A DNA stretch of 32,179 nt, taken from NCBI GenBank assembly GCA_945787505.1, contig CALZHC010000017.1:1-32179 (forward strand). Direction: 5' to 3'. Shown piece by piece: positions 17,069 through 25,141 of this stretch. Each line of letters starts with the position of its first letter. Within the stretch, counting starts at the first letter, position 1. This stretch comes from an uncultured Alistipes sp. (GTDB taxonomy: Bacteria; Bacteroidota; Bacteroidia; Bacteroidales; UBA932). Both the position numbers and the translations under genes were made by a program. Under the pieces are notes generated by a model. It did not search any database. It had not been told where the DNA came from and saw only the letters and a list, made by a program, of their open reading frames with translations.

Positions 17069-17524
17069 ATGTCTAAATTCCTTAAAGTATTAATGTACAT
17101 TCTGCTTGCTCTGTCAGCAGTGGCAATCGTTGTGTTCTATGTTCAGAACAACACCGGTTTGTTCAGATTGAGCAACATGGCAGAAGCGATGGGAACGACC
17201 AATATGATTGATGGTCTCTTGGGATGGGCATATGTTCTTCTCTTTGCTTCAATCGCGTTGGTAGTGATTCTCTCCATCGTCAATCTGGCAGGAAACCGCA
17301 AGGCCCTTATCAGAACCTGTCTGCTTCTTGTAATTGCAGTCGTGTTGGTAGGAGCTTCCTTCTTCCTGGCAAGCGGAGATCCCGTTGCAGTCAACACATC
17401 AACTCCACCTACTGCTGGTGAGTTGAAATTAACAGACACTCTCCTTATCCTCACCTACATCCTCATGGGAGGTGCAGTTGTAGCTTTGATTTGGGGAAGT
17501 ATTAAGAAACTTTTTCAGCACTAA
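17069..17524 (+). CDS. Four-helix membrane protein of the ExbB-ExbD cassette, function unknown
   Basis: The 151-residue protein has four predicted membrane segments at about residues 5-24, 50-71, 81-101 and 122-144, with short loops and no catalytic motif. I do not recognise a named domain. The gene is 20 bp after exbB and 9 bp before the first exbD on the same strand, so it probably works with, or helps assemble, the proton-channel complex. Small membrane proteins at this position are a recurrent feature of Bacteroidota ExbB/ExbD operons, but their role is not established. Confidence 0.85.
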   Translation: MSKFLKVLMYILLALSAVAIVVFYVQNNTGLFRLSNMAEAMGTTNMIDGLLGWAYVLLFASIALVVILSIVNLAGNRKALIRTCLLLVIAVVLVGASFFLASGDPVAVNTSTPPTAGELKLTDTLLILTYILMGGAVVALIWGSIKKLFQH

Positions 17525-17533
17525 CAGTTAATT

Positions 17534-18115
17534 ATGGCATCTAAAAAAACACCTGAAATAAACGGTGGTTCAATGGCTGATATCTCCTTCTTGATGTTGA
17601 TATTCTTCTTGATGGTGAGCACAATGGACCCTGAAACAGGACTTTCAAGGCGTCTTCCTCCTATGCCTGACAAGAATGCACAGGTTGAAGACTTGAAAGT
17701 GAACCGTCGTAACATTCTGGACGTCAAGATCAACTCCAAGAATGGTGTTATGGCGGGCGGTAAGGTGATTCTTTCTGATGCTCAGCTCGAAGAAATCGTC
17801 GTAGAATTCCTCACCAACCCGACAGATAATGAAAAACTTCCCTCAAAGAAGATCGAAAACATTCCGGGCTTCGGTGAATACCCTGTTTCTGAAGGTGTCA
17901 TCTCATTGCAAAATGACCGTTCAAGTACATACGATAAGTATATCGAAATACAGAATGTCATTGTGCGCGCGATTAACATCGTGAGAGATGATTTCTCTAA
18001 ACAGAACTTCGGCAAGGTCTACAACGACCTCAAAGAAGAGCAACAAGAAATTGTCAGAAAGGCCATACCTAACCGTTTCTCAGAGGCTGAACCTAAAGAT
18101 GTATCAAAGAAATAA
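17534..18115 (+). CDS. exbD: ExbD/TolR-family biopolymer transport protein (first copy)
   Basis: The 193-residue protein has a short cytoplasmic N terminus, one transmembrane helix at about residues 15-31 with the conserved membrane aspartate D16 (SMADISFLMLIFFLMVST), and a periplasmic domain. The aspartate is the proton-carrying residue of the ExbB/ExbD motor. The periplasmic part is longer than in the second copy. It lies 9 bp after the 4-TM gene and 18 bp before the second exbD. Two different ExbD proteins next to one ExbB is common in Bacteroidota. Confidence 0.92.
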   Translation: MASKKTPEINGGSMADISFLMLIFFLMVSTMDPETGLSRRLPPMPDKNAQVEDLKVNRRNILDVKINSKNGVMAGGKVILSDAQLEEIVVEFLTNPTDNEKLPSKKIENIPGFGEYPVSEGVISLQNDRSSTYDKYIEIQNVIVRAINIVRDDFSKQNFGKVYNDLKEEQQEIVRKAIPNRFSEAEPKDVSKK

Positions 18116-18133
18116 TTGAAGGAGTAAATTACT

Positions 18134-18610
18134 ATGGCAAAATTTCTTAAAAAAGGTGGAAAGGATACACCCGGTATCAGTACCGCGTCACTCCCCGATA
18201 TCGTCTTTATGATTCTCATGTTCTTCATGGTATCTACCAGCATGCGTCAGACAGACCGTATGGTAAATGTAAAACTCCCTGAAGCCACTGAGGTGACTAA
18301 ACTCGAAAGAAAGGACCTTTCCTGCTACATCTATATCGGAAGCCCCTTACAGCAATATCAGAGTCAGTTCGGTACAGACTCAAGAATTCAGTTGAACGAT
18401 TCGTTCAAAACCACTGACGACATCCGCCACTTCATCGCAGCGGAACGTGAAGCTCTCAGTGAAGTGGACCGCGAGATGATGTCAGTGTCACTGAAGATTG
18501 ATGAAAGCACACGAATGGGTCTTGTAACAGACGTAAAACAGGAACTCCGTCGTTGTTCTGCTCTGAAGATTATGTACGCTGCAAGAAAGAAAGTAGCAAC
18601 TGTCTACTAA
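18134..18610 (+). CDS. exbD: ExbD/TolR-family biopolymer transport protein (second copy)
   Basis: The 158-residue protein has the ExbD layout with the membrane aspartate D22 in SLPDIVFMILMFFMVST and a periplasmic C-terminal domain. It differs clearly from the first copy (for example, the Gly/Lys-rich N terminus and the VNVKLPEATEV strand), so the pair is an old duplication rather than a recent one. AAGGAG at 18119-18124, 9 nt before the ATG, is a moderate Shine-Dalgarno match, uncommon in this window. A strong terminator ends the cassette. Confidence 0.92.
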   Translation: MAKFLKKGGKDTPGISTASLPDIVFMILMFFMVSTSMRQTDRMVNVKLPEATEVTKLERKDLSCYIYIGSPLQQYQSQFGTDSRIQLNDSFKTTDDIRHFIAAEREALSEVDREMMSVSLKIDESTRMGLVTDVKQELRRCSALKIMYAARKKVATVY

Positions 18611-18627
18611 TCTTATACTTGACAATG

Positions 18628-18666
18628 AAAAATGGGTGGCTCATCAAAGTGGGGCACCCATTTTTT
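18628..18666 (+). terminator. Rho-independent terminator after the ExbB/ExbD cassette
   Basis: An 11-bp stem (AAAAATGGGTG at 18628-18638 paired with CACCCATTTTT at 18655-18665) with a 16-nt loop is followed by a T tract that starts within the stem. Confidence 0.85.
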
Positions 18667-18700
18667 ACTAATCAAAAAACATTGAAAACCTAAAATCAAA

Positions 18701-19870
18701 ATGACTAAAAGAAGATTATTTTTACTCATTCTCATACTTGCGTTACCTCTGTTTCTTCGCGCTGAAGGAGGAAAGGCGAAATATGTTTTCTATTTCATAG
18801 GCGATGGAATGGGCATAAACCATGTAACATTGGGTGAATACTGGAGTGCTTACAATCAAGGGGCTTGGGGCTCATTTCCTTTGAATTTCTCCGCATTTGA
18901 GTCAATCGGCTTTGCGTCATCTTTCTCAGCATCCAACCTCATTACAGATTCGGCTGCAGGGGGAACAGCCCTTGCTACCGGAGAAAAGACCAATAACGGA
19001 ATGCTCGCGATAGCTTCCGATTCTACTACCATATTAAAGAGTGTGGCTACTGCAGCTTCAGAGAACGGATTCAGAGTAGGAATCACCACTACAGTTGGAC
19101 TTAACCACGCTACACCGGCCGCTTTCTATTCACACAATATAAATAGAGAAAACTACTATCAGATTGCATCCGAGATCTGCACCAGCAACTTCGAGTTCTT
19201 TGCAGGTGGCGGTATAATCGATTACAAGGGAAAGCACAACTACAAAAAATCTATCTACAAGGATATAGAAAAAAGTGGCTACACCATAGCATTCGGATTA
19301 GACGAATACCATCAGATTATGGAAAACAGACCTGAAAAACTTCTGATGGTACAAAAAGATATAAATGTTAACTCTTTCACTCCTGCACTTAGGGCAACCA
19401 AAAAAGATATGCAGCAGAAAGACCTGATTTCCAGTGCAATAGAATTCCTTTACACTGAAAATGGAACAGGTTTCTTCCTAATGTCTGAAAGCGGCATGAT
19501 AGACTGGTTCTCGCACGGTAACCGAGGAATGGAGGTTGCAGCTGAAGTCTTGTCTCTGGCAGAGGCAGTTGATGTGGCTTTAGGTTTCTATAACGAGCAT
19601 CCTGACGAAACACTTATAGTGATTACAGCAGACCACGAAACGGGAGGACTATCACTCGCATCTGAGAGCGGTTACCAGATTTTCTTTGACAAGTGGACTA
19701 AAGACCCGGCATCAGACAGCGATGCACACATAGGATGGACTACTACTTCCCATTCTGCTGCAAATGTCCCGATTTTTGCAGTAGGAGTCAACAGTGAACT
19801 CTTCAGGGGAAGGATGGATAATACCGATATCCCCAAAAAGATTTGTGAAGCAATGGGGATTACATTATAG
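18701..19870 (+). CDS. Alkaline phosphatase, PhoA superfamily, exported
   Basis: The 389-residue protein has an N-terminal signal peptide (residues 1-21). Alkaline phosphatase active-site residues are all visible: D35 in FIGDGMG, the nucleophile S84 in [14 protein letters not shown]263/D268/H272 in [13 protein letters not shown]311/H312 in [10 protein letters not shown], and H351 in [12 protein letters not shown]. The spacing matches the E. coli enzyme's metal ligands. It should release phosphate from phosphomonoesters in the periplasm. It is shorter than E. coli PhoA, since large insertions are absent. No consensus promoter is evident in the 34 bp after the terminator. asnS follows 20 bp downstream. 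Confidence 0.93.
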   Translation: MTKRRLFLLILILALPLFLRAEGGKAKYVFYFIGDGMGINHVTLGEYWSAYNQGAWGSFPLNFSAFESIGFASSFSASNLITDSAAGGTALATGEKTNNGMLAIASDSTTILKSVATAASENGFRVGITTTVGLNHATPAAFYSHNINRENYYQIASEICTSNFEFFAGGGIIDYKGKHNYKKSIYKDIEKSGYTIAFGLDEYHQIMENRPEKLLMVQKDINVNSFTPALRATKKDMQQKDLISSAIEFLYTENGTGFFLMSESGMIDWFSHGNRGMEVAAEVLSLAEAVDVALGFYNEHPDETLIVITADHETGGLSLASESGYQIFFDKWTKDPASDSDAHIGWTTTSHSAANVPIFAVGVNSELFRGRMDNTDIPKKICEAMGITL

Positions 19871-19890
19871 AACAATTATTTAAAATAGAT

Positions 19891-21282
19891 ATGACACTCA
19901 AAAGAGAGAGAGTTTCGGAACTTCTCAAAAAAGTTCCAGGTTCTGAAGTACTTGCCAAAGGCTGGGTAAGGACTAAAAGAGGAAACAAGAACATAGCCTT
20001 CATTGCTCTTAATGACGGCTCAACTATCAACAATATCCAGGTCGTATGTGAACTCAAGAATTTCGATGAAGAGATGATGAAGAGTATCACTACCGGAGCC
20101 TGCATCAAAGTAACAGGAGATCTTGTTGAGTCACTCGGCAGCGGTCAGAAGGTTGAAATATCAGCAAAAGAGATCGAAGTCTACGGTACGGCAGATCCTG
20201 AGAAATATCCCCTTCAGAAGAAAGGACATTCGATGGAATTCCTCAGGGAAATCGCCCACCTGCGTCCCAGAACCAACACCTTCGGAGCAGTCTTGAGAAT
20301 CAGGCACGCCATGGCATTTGCCATTCACAAATTTTTTAATGACAAGGGATTCTGTTACCTTCACACACCCCTTATCACAGCCTCTGATGCTGAAGGAGCC
20401 GGTGCTATGTTCCAGGTAACCACACTGGACCTCCAGAATGTTCCCAAAACAGAGAATGGAGAGGTTGACTACTCTGCAGACTTCTTCGGCAAAAGGACTT
20501 CCCTCACAGTGAGCGGACAGCTTGAAGGAGAACTCGGCGCCATGTCACTTGGAAACATCTACACCTTCGGACCTACCTTCAGGGCTGAAAATTCTAACAC
20601 CCCTCGTCACCTGGCAGAGTTCTGGATGGTAGAACCTGAAATGGCATTTTACGAAATAGAGGATAACATGGAGCTCGCAGAAGAGTTCATCAAATACCTC
20701 GTAAAATATGCACTTGACAACTGCGCAGATGACCTCAAGTTCCTCAACGACATGTTCGACAAGGAACTTATAGAACGTCTAAAAGGTGTGACAGAAACAG
20801 AATTCAAAAGACTCACCTATACTGAAGGTATTAAAATTCTTCAAGAATCAGGTGAAAAGTTCGAATATCCTGTTTATTGGGGAGTAGACCTGCAGAGCGA
20901 ACACGAAAGATATCTGGTTGAAAAGCACTTCCGCCGTCCTGTAATCTTGACTGACTATCCCAAGGATATCAAAGCATTCTACATGAAACAGAATGATGAC
21001 GGCAAGACAGTACGCGGAATGGATGTACTCTTCCCTAAAATTGGAGAGATCATAGGAGGTTCTGAAAGAGAAGCGTCATACGAAAAGCTGATGAACAGAA
21101 TTAATGAACTTCACATGGACACCACCAATCTTCAGTGGTATATCGATACCAGAAGATTCGGTACCGCTCCCCACAGTGGATTCGGTCTGGGTTTTGAAAG
21201 GCTTCTGCTCTTCGTTACAGGTATGAGCAATATACGCGATGTTATTCCCTTCCCCAGAACGCCCAAGTCTGCAGAATTTTAA
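19891..21282 (+). CDS. asnS: Asparaginyl-tRNA synthetase
   Basis: This class IIb synthetase charges tRNA-Asn. The N-terminal OB-fold anticodon-binding domain ([20 protein letters not shown]) covers about residues 15-100. The catalytic domain shows [20 protein letters not shown] (motif 2), WMVEPEMAF, and motif 3 [20 protein letters not shown] near the C terminus, ending in [14 protein letters not shown]. The 463-residue length and the ending fit AsnS rather than AspS. It lies 20 bp after the phosphatase and 15 bp before udk. Confidence 0.96.
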   Translation: MTLKRERVSELLKKVPGSEVLAKGWVRTKRGNKNIAFIALNDGSTINNIQVVCELKNFDEEMMKSITTGACIKVTGDLVESLGSGQKVEISAKEIEVYGTADPEKYPLQKKGHSMEFLREIAHLRPRTNTFGAVLRIRHAMAFAIHKFFNDKGFCYLHTPLITASDAEGAGAMFQVTTLDLQNVPKTENGEVDYSADFFGKRTSLTVSGQLEGELGAMSLGNIYTFGPTFRAENSNTPRHLAEFWMVEPEMAFYEIEDNMELAEEFIKYLVKYALDNCADDLKFLNDMFDKELIERLKGVTETEFKRLTYTEGIKILQESGEKFEYPVYWGVDLQSEHERYLVEKHFRRPVILTDYPKDIKAFYMKQNDDGKTVRGMDVLFPKIGEIIGGSEREASYEKLMNRINELHMDTTNLQWYIDTRRFGTAPHSGFGLGFERLLLFVTGMSNIRDVIPFPRTPKSAEF

Positions 21283-21297
21283 AACAGCGCATATATT

Positions 21298-21906
21298 ATG
21301 TTGATAATCGGTATAGCAGGCGGAACAGGATCCGGCAAGACAACAGTAGTAAATCAGATATGCAACTACTTCAGCAAAAATGAAGTGGTCGTAATACCTC
21401 AAGACTCCTATTATAGAGACAACAGCGACCTTCCTATGGAAGAGAGGCGGAAACTGAATTTCGACCATCCTGATGCCATTGATTTCAAACTCCTGATAGA
21501 GCACCTTAACGCACTGCGTCACGGCCACTCAGTCGAACAGCCTACATACTCATACATCACATGTACCAGATCCAAAGAGACTGTCACAGTACATCCCGCA
21601 CCTATTATTATAGTGGAAGGAATTCTGATTTTCACCAACCATGAACTCAGAAGGCTGATGGATATACTGGTATATGTAGATGCCGATGCAGACGACAGGC
21701 TTCTAAGAGTAATTTCAAGGGACATTATGGAGCGAGGCAAGAGTGTTTCCGATGTCATGAGAAAATATCAAGAGACAATCAAGCCGATGCACCTACAGTT
21801 CATTGAGCCTACCAAAAGGTACGCCGACCTTATTCTTCCCCAGGGAGGACATAACAAAGTCGGAATTGATATGCTGATTGCAACCATAGAAAAGGCAATT
21901 CATTGA
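21298..21906 (+). CDS. udk: Uridine kinase
   Basis: The enzyme phosphorylates uridine and cytidine with GTP or ATP in pyrimidine salvage. The P-loop GIAGGTGSGKTTVV is at residues 5-18, the nucleoside-binding PQDSYYRD follows, and NFDHPDAIDFKLL and IIVEGILIF are also present. At 202 residues it is close to the family's usual size. The stop TGA overlaps a TTG start of the next gene (TTGA). Confidence 0.95.
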   Translation: MLIIGIAGGTGSGKTTVVNQICNYFSKNEVVVIPQDSYYRDNSDLPMEERRKLNFDHPDAIDFKLLIEHLNALRHGHSVEQPTYSYITCTRSKETVTVHPAPIIIVEGILIFTNHELRRLMDILVYVDADADDRLLRVISRDIMERGKSVSDVMRKYQETIKPMHLQFIEPTKRYADLILPQGGHNKVGIDMLIATIEKAIH

Positions 21907-22640
21907 AGTTACGTAACAAGATAAATAAGGATGACAAGGCTGGACTCTATCTCACGATTATTGTCCACCTTGTCATTATTATTGTATTGCTGAGCTACTC
22001 GATTGCAAGACAAGTGGTTCCTGACAACAGTTTTGTCATAGACTTCTCAAGAGAAGAGGAGAGGGAGAGACTGGTCAAGAAGCAGCAGATAAAGGAAGAA
22101 GTAGCCAAAGAGCTGGACAAGCTGCTTGCAATGCAGGCAAATGAGCCGGTATCGTCGCAGGTAAGGAATGTTGCTACTGAACGGAGCTCCGCAGATCTGA
22201 AGGATGACAGGAACACCGATGCCAGGCAGCTCTATGAAGATGCGAAAGAACTTCAGAAAAAACTTGACAGAACAAGGAAAAGCGCACAGGAGCAGGATAA
22301 TGGTGACAAGGTGGTATCCTACACCAAAAAAGAGAAAGATTTAGCAGGGAATAAATACACCGGTCCATCTGTCCTGTCTTGGACACTTGATGGCAGGAAA
22401 CCCCTCTCCCTGCCTGTTCCTGCCTATAAATGTCAGGAAAGCGGAGAAGTTTACGTAATTATTCTCGTCAATCAAAAAGGTTATGTGGTAGGAACGAGAA
22501 TAAATGAATCTTTATCGTCTGATAATACATGCCTTAGGGAAGAGGCTCTGAAAGCCGCAGGTCGCTCAAGGTTCAATACCTCATTATCAGCATCTAAACA
22601 ACAGACGGGAGAAATTGTTTATAGCTTCATTGCACAGTAA
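21903..22640 (+). CDS. TonB-like periplasmic protein with one N-terminal membrane helix
   Basis: The 245-residue protein starts at TTG (21903), which overlaps the udk stop as TTGA. No ATG lies upstream before an in-frame stop, and the next internal ATG would remove the membrane helix. It has a basic N terminus, a helix at about residues 15-34 (LYLTIIVHLVIIIVLLSYSI), a charged coiled-coil-like region at 47-140, and a compact C-terminal domain at 163-245 with SGEVYVIILVNQKGYVVGTR, which resembles the TonB C-terminal fold. It could be the energy-transducing partner of the ExbB/ExbD cassette 3.3 kb upstream, but it lacks the long Pro-rich linker of classical TonB. The TonB call is moderate. Confidence 0.7.
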   Translation: MKLRNKINKDDKAGLYLTIIVHLVIIIVLLSYSIARQVVPDNSFVIDFSREEERERLVKKQQIKEEVAKELDKLLAMQANEPVSSQVRNVATERSSADLKDDRNTDARQLYEDAKELQKKLDRTRKSAQEQDNGDKVVSYTKKEKDLAGNKYTGPSVLSWTLDGRKPLSLPVPAYKCQESGEVYVIILVNQKGYVVGTRINESLSSDNTCLREEALKAAGRSRFNTSLSASKQQTGEIVYSFIAQ

Positions 22641-22645
22641 TAAAT

Positions 22646-22677
22646 TTTGTGTAATTATTTTGTTTTTGTTATTTTTG
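22646..22677 (+). promoter_or_regulatory. Promoter of the DUF4384-like gene (TTTG-N20-TATTTTTG)
   Basis: TTTG at 22646-22649 and TATTTTTG at 22670-22677 are 20 nt apart, a full match to the Bacteroidota promoter pattern. The predicted start is near 22681, about 26 nt before the ATG at 22707. Confidence 0.75.
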
Positions 22678-22706
22678 CAGAATTAAAACTAACTCTGCTA
22701 AATATA

Positions 22707-23498
22707 ATGAAAGCCTTATACCCGATACTCTGCTTGACGCTTCTATTGTCATTCCCTGTCACCGTAAAAGCGCAAAAGATAGAAGTAGCTGATATAGAGG
22801 GGTTTTGCGAATTTTCAAGACATCTTACCCTGGAACAGTTGGAACAAAAGGCTCTGGAAGACGCCAAAATCAAGGCTCTCAGAAAGGCAGACATCCCCGA
22901 GAAAATATGGAGTGTGACAGACTTGATGAAAGAAGATGACGGAACCTCCTTCAATCAGGTTCTTACTCAGATGACCTCTGTAGAACTCAACGGCATGGTC
23001 CAACTCACTGAAGATCCTGTCTACGGGGAGAGAGAGATGTACGGAAAGAAGTATATAGTAGCGACCATTCCCAAAGCTGTTATTCACAAGGGCGAGGAAC
23101 CGGACAGAACTTTTGTTGTCTCCATGGATGGCCTTCAGAAAGTCTATAACGAAGGAGAAAAGGCCTCCTTCAACGTTACAATATATGGCAAAGATGCTTA
23201 CCTGCATATATTTTGGTTCAGCAACGACAACGGAAGCTGCATCTACCCCAACGATTATGAAAAGAAGAAGAAATTTGAAAAGGAAGTAGAGCACCCTTTT
23301 CCGATGAATGCATATTACACACTTGAAAAAGAGAATCCGGATGCACCATTCGAAAGCTGCAATATATTTGTCGTAGCTACTAAAGAGGATATTCCATATA
23401 CAAGTAAAGATGTTTCATTAAACGGTATCCTGAAATGGTACTTCTCGATTCCCGCATCCAAACGCTTCGCCTATAGGGATTCATTCTTAATACGTTAA
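22707..23498 (+). CDS. Exported protein with a DUF4384-like C-terminal domain
   Basis: The 263-residue protein has a signal peptide at residues 1-22 (cleavage probably after VKA). I chose the ATG at 22707 because it begins that signal peptide and lies just behind a good promoter; the frame is open from 22647, but that ATG lies within the promoter. Residues 25-135 (with LEQKALEDAKIKALRKADI) resemble periplasmic proteins of the LPP20/FlgT kind. Residues 140-240, with DAYLHIFWFSNDNGSCIYPN, resemble DUF4384. No enzyme motif is visible. The product should be periplasmic; its function is unknown. Confidence 0.75.
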   Translation: MKALYPILCLTLLLSFPVTVKAQKIEVADIEGFCEFSRHLTLEQLEQKALEDAKIKALRKADIPEKIWSVTDLMKEDDGTSFNQVLTQMTSVELNGMVQLTEDPVYGEREMYGKKYIVATIPKAVIHKGEEPDRTFVVSMDGLQKVYNEGEKASFNVTIYGKDAYLHIFWFSNDNGSCIYPNDYEKKKKFEKEVEHPFPMNAYYTLEKENPDAPFESCNIFVVATKEDIPYTSKDVSLNGILKWYFSIPASKRFAYRDSFLIR

Positions 23499-23543
23499 CA
23501 ATAATATTTCATATTTATCACAAAACCTTAAACCTTTTTCAAA

Positions 23544-24143
23544 ATGCTTAACGATTTCAGATTAAAAGTTTTTTACACTTGCGCTATCAAGGGCAATTTC
23601 ACTCGTGCAGCTAAAGAACTGGGGATTACCCAGCCTGCTGTAAGCAGCCATATAGCTGAAATTGAAAATGATATCCACGATCTTCTCTTCATCAGAAAGA
23701 GAGGGGAGGTAATCCTGACCCCTAAAGGCAAGATTCTTTTCGACTATGCTGAAAAGATACTCCACCTGTATGCCGCTGCATACAGAGAACTCGTTCCTAC
23801 ACTTACTGAAAAACGCAAAAATCTGAAAATTGCCGCACCAGGGCTGATTGCCCAGAAGATTCTTCCTCAGTTGGTTGAATTCTACAGCAAAGGCAACCCC
23901 TCGGCAAATATCGTAATAATCGAGAAAGAGGATGCCGAAATGGAAGAACTTCTCAATGATGACGAAATCGACCTCGCATTCACATTCTCACCGGCCGGAA
24001 CCAGAGAATCCAAACTTTTTGCCAAATTCATGGTAAATGGTTCTATTGATCCCATGGTATCAGTTTACTGTGTATACGACAGCGAAAACAAAAAGAAAGA
24101 GATGATTGAAAAATTCATCCTCAGCTGTCAGACATTCAGATAG
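23544..24143 (+). CDS. Short LysR-type transcriptional regulator
   Basis: The N-terminal winged-helix domain is clearly LysR-type: FYTCAIKGNFTRAAKELGIT and QPAVSSHIAEIEN at residues 10-42, then the long linker helix to about 85. The effector domain is far too short. Residues 93-160 fit the first half of subdomain I (LKIAAPGLIAQKILPQLVEF, EIDLAFTFSP), and residues 165-199 look like its closing strand and helix. Subdomain II, about 100 residues in a normal 300-residue LysR protein, seems missing. The stop is clean and no continuation in another frame was seen after it. The target genes are unknown; the downstream acyltransferase gene, with its inverted repeat, is a candidate. Confidence 0.85.
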   Translation: MLNDFRLKVFYTCAIKGNFTRAAKELGITQPAVSSHIAEIENDIHDLLFIRKRGEVILTPKGKILFDYAEKILHLYAAAYRELVPTLTEKRKNLKIAAPGLIAQKILPQLVEFYSKGNPSANIVIIEKEDAEMEELLNDDEIDLAFTFSPAGTRESKLFAKFMVNGSIDPMVSVYCVYDSENKKKEMIEKFILSCQTFR

Positions 24144-24167
24144 AATTATCGTTTATTTTCACATCAA

Positions 24168-24216
24168 GAGCCATATTTTTCAAATGAAAATTACTACATT
24201 TGTAAAAATATGGCTC
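24168..24216 (+). repeat. 19-bp inverted repeat spanning the -7 box and start codon of the acyltransferase gene
   Basis: The left arm 24168-24186 (GAGCCATATTTTT then CAAATG) pairs with the right arm 24197-24216 (CATTTG, one extra T at 24203, then AAAAATATGGCTC). The loop is 10 nt. The right arm contains most of the -7 box TACATTTG and the ATG at 24210. It may act as a terminator-like stem for the LysR-type gene, an operator, or a structure that hides the start codon. Confidence 0.8.
24195..24202 (+). promoter_or_regulatory. -7 box of the acyltransferase gene
   Basis: TACATTTG matches TAnnTTTG and ends 7 nt before the ATG at 24210. If it is used, the transcript would begin within a few bases of the start codon, giving a nearly leaderless mRNA. 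No TTG is present at the expected -33 distance. Confidence 0.5.
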
Positions 24217-25112
24217 GATTGTTATACTACATAGTCTCATCACTGCTGTGGTGCTTTTCACTTCTCCCGCTCAGAGTACATTATTGTTTTGCGCGGGTCT
24301 TCTCTTTTGTATTGGGAAAACTGGTCAAATACAGATACTCTACTGTAATAACCAATATTTCGAGAGCATTTCCAGACAAATATACATGGGAGGTCTCTAA
24401 GATTGCAGATGAATTCTACCAATATCTATGCGACATGGTGGCAGAGACTCTATGGAGTTACACCGCATCCGACGAACAGATTGGCAGACTTGTAGGTGTG
24501 GAGGGTTCAGAGGAGGTCAACAAGATTCTTACAAGTGGGAAGAATGCCATAGTCATGCTGGGTCATATAGGAAATTGGGAACTCTTTACCGGTCTTCCGA
24601 ATCTGAGAAAGAATTTCAATTTGGAGATGGAGAACAGGAATCTTGTTTTTGTCTACAAAAGGCCGGAAAGCAAAGTTGCAGACATGCTGATCTCATCAAT
24701 TAGGAACCGACATCAAGCATGTTCCGTAGTAGAAATGAAATCCATTGTCAGGAAGATACTTACAGAAAAGAACGGAGGAAATCTCTATTTTCTGCTATGC
24801 GATCAGAGTCCGGATAAGGGAACAAGTCCCATAATGGTAGATTTTTTGCATCAGCCGACATATATGATAGAGGGTCCGGAGTCAATTGCAAGAAAGCTAT
24901 CGCTTCCAGTGCTTTATTGTGGTATTGTACGTAACGGACGTTCCGGAAACATAGCCAAGTTCAAGCTTATTACAGAAGATGCATCCAGAACGGAAAAGGG
25001 TGAAGTGACACGCATGTTCGCACAGATGCTTCAAAAGGATATAGAGCAGAACCCCTCGACATGGCTATGGAGCCATAGGAAATGGAAGCGCTATCCCAAT
25101 AAGGATTATTAA
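24210..25112 (+). CDS. LpxL/HtrB-like lysophospholipid or lipid A acyltransferase
   Basis: The 300-residue protein has an N-terminal hydrophobic helix (residues 5-22) and the acyltransferase HX4E motif at H119-E124 (LGHIGNWE), followed by FVYKRPESKVADMLISSIR and LLCDQSPDKGTSPIMVDFL, which are the conserved blocks of the LpxL/LpxM family. The C terminus WLWSHRKWKRYP is also typical. It should add a secondary acyl chain to lipid A at the inner membrane, although the family also includes other lysophospholipid acyltransferases. The start codon lies inside a long inverted repeat. Confidence 0.9.
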   Translation: MARLLYYIVSSLLWCFSLLPLRVHYCFARVFSFVLGKLVKYRYSTVITNISRAFPDKYTWEVSKIADEFYQYLCDMVAETLWSYTASDEQIGRLVGVEGSEEVNKILTSGKNAIVMLGHIGNWELFTGLPNLRKNFNLEMENRNLVFVYKRPESKVADMLISSIRNRHQACSVVEMKSIVRKILTEKNGGNLYFLLCDQSPDKGTSPIMVDFLHQPTYMIEGPESIARKLSLPVLYCGIVRNGRSGNIAKFKLITEDASRTEKGEVTRMFAQMLQKDIEQNPSTWLWSHRKWKRYPNKDY

Positions 25113-25141
25113 TGTATAATATTGATTTTAAACAGATAACA

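Noticed and set aside
18119-18124. Third Shine-Dalgarno case before the second exbD
   Set aside because: AAGGAG is shorter and 9 nt from the ATG. It is weaker than the rpsR and rplI cases and may be chance.
18619-18624. TTGACA resembling an E. coli -35 box
   Set aside because: No -10-like hexamer follows at 16-18 bp, it sits in front of a terminator stem, and Bacteroidota use a different promoter pattern.
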